Shown: positions 6,665 through 10,711 of the stretch, one piece after another | Layout: each line of letters opens with the position of its first letter | How positions within the stretch are numbered: the stretch's first letter is position 1 | Assembly (NCBI GenBank): GCA_964569055.1 | Contig: CAZMSZ010000265.1 | Coordinates: 1-10,711, forward strand | Length of the DNA: 10,711 nt | Direction: 5' to 3' | DNA from: JAWLGW01 sp964569055 | GTDB lineage: Bacteria > Planctomycetota > J058 | Notes under the pieces: model-generated | Databases searched by the model: none | What the model saw: the letters and a program-made list of their open reading frames with translations, nothing else | What the model was told of the DNA's origin: nothing | Program-made: the position numbers and the translations under genes

Positions 6665-7789
6665 ATGTCGTCCTCCCCGCGCGCCCTCCTCGTGGCCCTG
6701 GCCCTGATCGGTTTCGTCTCCACGGGACCCGCGATCGCCCAGGAGCCCGCCCCCGCCCGCCCGCAGGACGACGTCTCGGTGTGGAGCGCGTTCCTCGACC
6801 ACGAGGAGGGCGAGGTGCGGCGCGGAGCGGTGGCGGCGCTGGGGCGCTTCGGCGCGTCGGCGCGGGCCACGCTGCCGCGCCTGCGCGCGATCCTGGCGCG
6901 GGACGTCGAGGCCGCCGTGCGGGCGGCGGCGGCGCAGGCGATCGGCGCGATCGTGGCGGCGAGCATGGGCGAGGAGGGTGAGGCCGCGCTCGACGCGACC
7001 GCCGACGTGGCGGCGCTCGAGGCCGCGCTCGCGGACCCGACCGACGACGTATGCGAGGCCGCGGCCGCGGCGCTCGGCGCCTGCGGGCCGCGCGCGGCGG
7101 CGGCGGTGGACGCGCTGGTGCGCGCGCTCGGGAGCGACGACTGGCGCACCCGGCGCGCGGCGGCGCGCGCGGTGGCGGCGATCGGACCCCCCGCGGCCGC
7201 GGCCGTGCCGGCGCTGATCGAGGCGTTCGGCCGCGGCAGCTCTCGCCTCGAGATCGTGACGGCGCTGGGGGCGATCGGCCCGCGCGCGGCGCCCGCGACC
7301 CCGCTGATCGTGGAGATCCTGCGCGAGCTCGACCCGGCCACGTTCCCGATCGCCGCGCGCGCGGCGGAGCGGATCGGCTCTGGGGCGCGCGAGGCGGTGC
7401 CGGTGCTCATGCGCGGCCTCTCGAGCCGCCACTGGTCGGTGCGCGAGCCCGCCGCCCTGGCGCTCGGCGGGCTCGGGCCCTCGGCCGCGGAGGCGGTGCC
7501 GCTGCTCGGCGAGTGCCTCCGCCACGAGGACGCCATGGTGCGCTGGCGAGCCGCCGAGGCGCTCGGGCGCCTCGGCCCCACCGCCGAGCCGGCGGTCCCC
7601 GCCCTGACGCACGCGCTGCGCGACCCGAGCCGCGAGATCCGCGAGCTGGCCGTGAAGGCGCTGGGTCGGATCGGACCCGCGGCCGACAGCGCGCTGCCCG
7701 CGCTGCGCGTGCTGCAGCGCGACCCCGTCCAGGAGGTGCGCGCCGCCGCGGCCGAGGCGATCGCCCAGATCGAGCGCGAGCCCGAGTAG
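6665..7789 (+). CDS. Exported HEAT-repeat protein
   Basis: 374 aa from ATG 6665; an ATG at 6653 in the same frame would add MLRA, but it lies within the proposed -10 box. The N-terminus is a signal peptide: SSSPRALLVALALIGFVSTGPAIAQ, with probable cleavage after AIA (AIA-QEP). Then about ten HEAT-type repeats of 30-36 residues follow: VWSAFLDHEEGEVRRGAVAALGRFG, two Ala-rich copies (VAALEAALADPTDDVCEAAAAALGACG and AAVDALVRALGSDDWRTRRAAARAVAAIG), and cleaner copies later, such as AVPVLMRGLSSRHWSVREPAALALGGLGP and AVPALTHALRDPSREIRELAVKALGRIGP. The pattern is VPxLxxxLxxxxxxVRxxAxxALGxIGP, as in PBS-lyase type HEAT proteins. Such solenoids bind partners; no catalytic motif is seen, so it is probably a periplasmic scaffold. 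The stop TAG is followed directly by the GTG of the next gene, so the two form an operon. Confidence 0.9.
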   Translation: MSSSPRALLVALALIGFVSTGPAIAQEPAPARPQDDVSVWSAFLDHEEGEVRRGAVAALGRFGASARATLPRLRAILARDVEAAVRAAAAQAIGAIVAASMGEEGEAALDATADVAALEAALADPTDDVCEAAAAALGACGPRAAAAVDALVRALGSDDWRTRRAAARAVAAIGPPAAAAVPALIEAFGRGSSRLEIVTALGAIGPRAAPATPLIVEILRELDPATFPIAARAAERIGSGAREAVPVLMRGLSSRHWSVREPAALALGGLGPSAAEAVPLLGECLRHEDAMVRWRAAEALGRLGPTAEPAVPALTHALRDPSREIRELAVKALGRIGPAADSALPALRVLQRDPVQEVRAAAAEAIAQIEREPE

Positions 7790-8731
<942 letters not shown>

Positions 8732-8831
8732 NNNNNNNNNNNNNNNNNNNNNNNNNNNNNNNNNNNNNNNNNNNNNNNNNNNNNNNNNNNNNNNNNNNNN
8801 NNNNNNNNNNNNNNNNNNNNNNNNNNNNNNN
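8732..8831. other. Assembly gap (100 N)
   Basis: Exactly 100 N, beginning at the base after the stop of the AAA+-like gene and ending nine bases before the last codon of the convergent gene. The true distance and any element between the convergent genes are unknown. Confidence 0.97.
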
Positions 8832-8839
8832 GAAGCGCC

Positions 8840-10594
8840 CTATCCGCTCGCCTCGTCCTCGCCGTTGTGCGCCGGCGTGCTCGCCGCTCGGGGCGCGCGG
8901 TCCTGCTCGAGCTCGAGGCGGACGTACTTGCCCGTGATCTGGCGGGTGCGGCCGCGGGGGCTGGTGAGGTTGGGGTCGCGGCACTCCTTGCCCGAGCCGA
9001 GGCTCGGGACGGCGGGGGTCGCGGCGGCCTCCTCGAGGTAGAGCAGCGTGTCCTGGCCGGGAGGGGCGTCGCCGAGGAGGGCGCGGCGGAGACCGTCGAC
9101 CGCGGGGCGGAAGCGGGGCTCGACGTGGTCGAGGTGGCGGCGGCGGTCGGCGATCTCCCAGAAGTTCTCGGCGCGCGCGCCGACGATCTGCGAGAACGCC
9201 TCACGCAGGCGCTCGGGCTCGACCTTGCGCAGCTCGGCCTCGAGCATGGCGGCGGGCTCCTCCTCGCCGCGGGTGCGGAGCTTGGCGGCCAGGATCACCT
9301 GCGCCTTGATCACCCCGGGCATGCCGAGCAGCGCCGACTGGTCGCGGTCGAGGTTCGCGAAGGAGCGGAGCAGCTCGGCGCGGCCGGGCGCCTCCTTGAT
9401 GTAGGCCAGGTCGCACAGCGAGGCGAGGTCGTAGGCCACCACGTTGATCAGGTAGCCCATGCCCATGCGCACCGCCTGGTGGCCGTAGTAGTCGATGAAG
9501 AACGCGATCTGGCGGGCGAGGCGGGTGTCGACGTCGAGCAGGTCCTCGGCCAGGCGGCGGTACTGGTAGACGAACTTGTAGAACGCGTCGGGCTGGCGCT
9601 CCTTGAGGGCCTGGCGCAGGAAGGTGTTGAAGTAGAGCACGACCATCTCGCGCGGGCCGAGGTCGTGCCGCTCCGCGGTGCGCTTGCCGAAGTGACGCGT
9701 GAGCGCCGCCATCCGGGCGACGAGCTCGGGCAGGCGCTGCATCGCGAGCGAGAGCACCAGCTGCAGCTCCTGCAGGATCGCCACCTCCACCACGGCGCGC
9801 TGGCGCTCGACCTCGAGCGCCAGCTCGGGGCCGAGGCCGAGCGAGGCGGCGGCGTCGGCCTGCGACAGCGCGCGCGGCAAGACCTCCTTGCGCGCCTGGA
9901 ACCCGTCGAACACCGCGCGCATGGCCTGCAGGCACTCGAACGCGGTGTCGCGGTCGTAGCGCTCGACCGAGCGCAGCATGATGTTGCCGAGGTACTGGAC
10001 GTTCTTGATCGCGTGCCCGATCGCGCGGCTCGACTGCTCGCGCTCGGTCGCGTGGCAGGCCAGGCGCAGGTCCTCGTGGATCTCGCCCTCGAGCCGGCGC
10101 ACGATCGTGGTCGGCACCAGGAACCGCAGCACGTACAGCACGTAGGGCGCGATCGTGACGGTCCCGACGATCGCCAGGGCCAGGCACACGAACAGGCGCC
10201 CCGGAATGTCGCCCGGGTTGGGGCCCGACAGGATCCACAGGTGCCACAGCACGACCCCGTTGGCGATCACGTAGTAGCCGATCACCAGCCGGTTGAGGCG
10301 GTCGCCCAGGAAGATCTCGATCAGCTTGGGCGTGTAGACGTTGGCGGTGAGCGGGATCGCCAGGCCGCACAGCGCGACCAGCATGGACAGCATGACCCCG
10401 AGCGCGCGGCCGACGTCGCCGAGCACCGAGGCCGCCATGTCGACCGCGTCCGGGCCGTCGAGGGGAGCCCGCAGCACCACCGGGAGCTGCGAGATCACGT
10501 CGGCGCCCACGGCCGCGCTGAACACCAGCGCCAGCACCACCCACGCGATCAGGAACCGGCGGGCCGGCTCGTTACCAAGGCGCTGCAAGCTCAC
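8840..10594 (-). CDS. DUF2254-like membrane protein
   Basis: 584 aa from GTG 10594. Four membrane helices lie near 13-32, 66-86, 103-122 and 133-160. Between the second and third comes IPLTANVYTPKLIEIFLGDRLNRLVIGYYV, the place where DUF2254 proteins carry a polar segment of the form FSPRLLRNFLxDRxxQ followed by the third helix. That is why I favour this family. After the fourth helix a long soluble part of about 420 residues is helical and basic/acidic (EIHEDLRLACHATEREQSSRAIGHAIKNVQYLGNIM, LQELQLVLSLAMQRLPELVARM, LRQALKERQPDAFYKFVYQYRRLAEDLLDV). The last 50 residues are charged and low complexity. DUF2254 proteins are predicted inner-membrane proteins of unknown function. No Shine-Dalgarno precedes the GTG; a TAGGAT at 10609-10604 lies 9 nt before it, so expression may be leaderless. 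The gene converges on the AAA+-like gene across the second gap. Confidence 0.75.
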   Translation of the reverse strand: MSLQRLGNEPARRFLIAWVVLALVFSAAVGADVISQLPVVLRAPLDGPDAVDMAASVLGDVGRALGVMLSMLVALCGLAIPLTANVYTPKLIEIFLGDRLNRLVIGYYVIANGVVLWHLWILSGPNPGDIPGRLFVCLALAIVGTVTIAPYVLYVLRFLVPTTIVRRLEGEIHEDLRLACHATEREQSSRAIGHAIKNVQYLGNIMLRSVERYDRDTAFECLQAMRAVFDGFQARKEVLPRALSQADAAASLGLGPELALEVERQRAVVEVAILQELQLVLSLAMQRLPELVARMAALTRHFGKRTAERHDLGPREMVVLYFNTFLRQALKERQPDAFYKFVYQYRRLAEDLLDVDTRLARQIAFFIDYYGHQAVRMGMGYLINVVAYDLASLCDLAYIKEAPGRAELLRSFANLDRDQSALLGMPGVIKAQVILAAKLRTRGEEEPAAMLEAELRKVEPERLREAFSQIVGARAENFWEIADRRRHLDHVEPRFRPAVDGLRRALLGDAPPGQDTLLYLEEAAATPAVPSLGSGKECRDPNLTSPRGRTRQITGKYVRLELEQDRAPRAASTPAHNGEDEASG

Positions 10595-10603
10595 GGGCGC
10601 ACG

Positions 10604-10609
10604 ATCCTA
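10604..10609 (-). promoter_or_regulatory. Candidate -10 box of the DUF2254-like gene
   Basis: Minus-strand TAGGAT lies 9 nt before GTG 10594 and gives a leader of only a few bases. It overlaps the presumed target site of a possible insertion sequence, so the region upstream of -10 could belong to the inserted element. No convincing -35 is seen at 16-18 nt. Confidence 0.35.
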
Positions 10610-10711
10610 GGCTCTGTCTCGAAACTCGGGTCGCGCCATCGCGAAGCAATCGTCGTCGCTGGCGAGGCGCGAGGAGGGACAGCAACGCAGCGCATTGTGC
10701 CCGACGAGCAA
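10610..10711. mobile_element. Possible insertion-sequence end (partial)
   Basis: From 10610 the sequence GGCTCTGTCTCGAAACTCGG resembles terminal inverted repeats of IS5-family elements that begin GGCTCTGT, and the flank CTAG (10607-10610) is a target site known for part of that family. No transposase frame is visible in the 100 bases available. The transition from the gene start to this text is abrupt. The resemblance is from memory of the family's style and not checked, so this is a moderate-to-low call. Confidence 0.35.

Overview
The window comes from a very GC-rich bacterium. Lines I counted by hand in the core genes run about 68-85% G+C, and codon third positions are strongly G/C. Two runs of exactly 100 N (2532-2631 and 8732-8831) mark it as a scaffolded draft or metagenome-assembled genome. 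The DUF58-BatA/VWA gene pair, the HEAT-repeat and sigma54-AAA-like proteins, and DUF1059/DUF2254 proteins fit an uncultured Planctomycetota lineage best, with Myxococcota as the alternative. This is inferred from gene style, since there is no rRNA or marker gene here.

Layout. (1) 1-2195, plus strand: the end of a DUF58 protein and a complete BatA-like VWA membrane protein, part of a MoxR/DUF58/VWA operon. (2) 2180-2790: a long near-perfect hairpin that supplies the stop codon of the VWA gene, then a tandem array with a period of about 50 bp, interrupted by an assembly gap. (3) 2791-3902, minus strand: a translationally coupled two-gene cassette of unknown function and clearly lower GC. It pairs a small, probably beta-barrel protein (perhaps PemK/MazF-like) with a helical acidic protein. 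(4) 4057-4266, minus strand: a DUF1059 protein with an ideal ribosome binding site. (5) 4396-6548, minus strand: a coupled pair, a 225-aa helical protein of unknown function and a lipoprotein that resembles C45/acyl-coenzyme A:6-APA acyltransferases but lacks the catalytic residues. (6) 6665-8731, plus strand, divergent from (5): an exported HEAT-repeat protein followed with no spacer by a protein with a decayed sigma54-activator AAA+ domain. (7) 8840-10594, minus strand: a four-helix membrane protein, probably DUF2254. (8) 10610-10711: sequence that looks like the terminal end of an insertion sequence running off the window.

How it fits together. The core looks like ordinary chromosomal genes in tight operons, with start-stop overlaps of the TGATG and GTGA type. 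Two genes appear to be read from leaderless or nearly leaderless transcripts. Two predicted proteins are likely pseudoenzymes: the C45-like lipoprotein and the AAA+ protein. The stretch 2180-3902 is the accessory part: palindrome, homogenised tandem array and lower-GC cassette lie side by side between conserved genes. It is the best candidate here for something undescribed, but the sequence alone does not prove a system.
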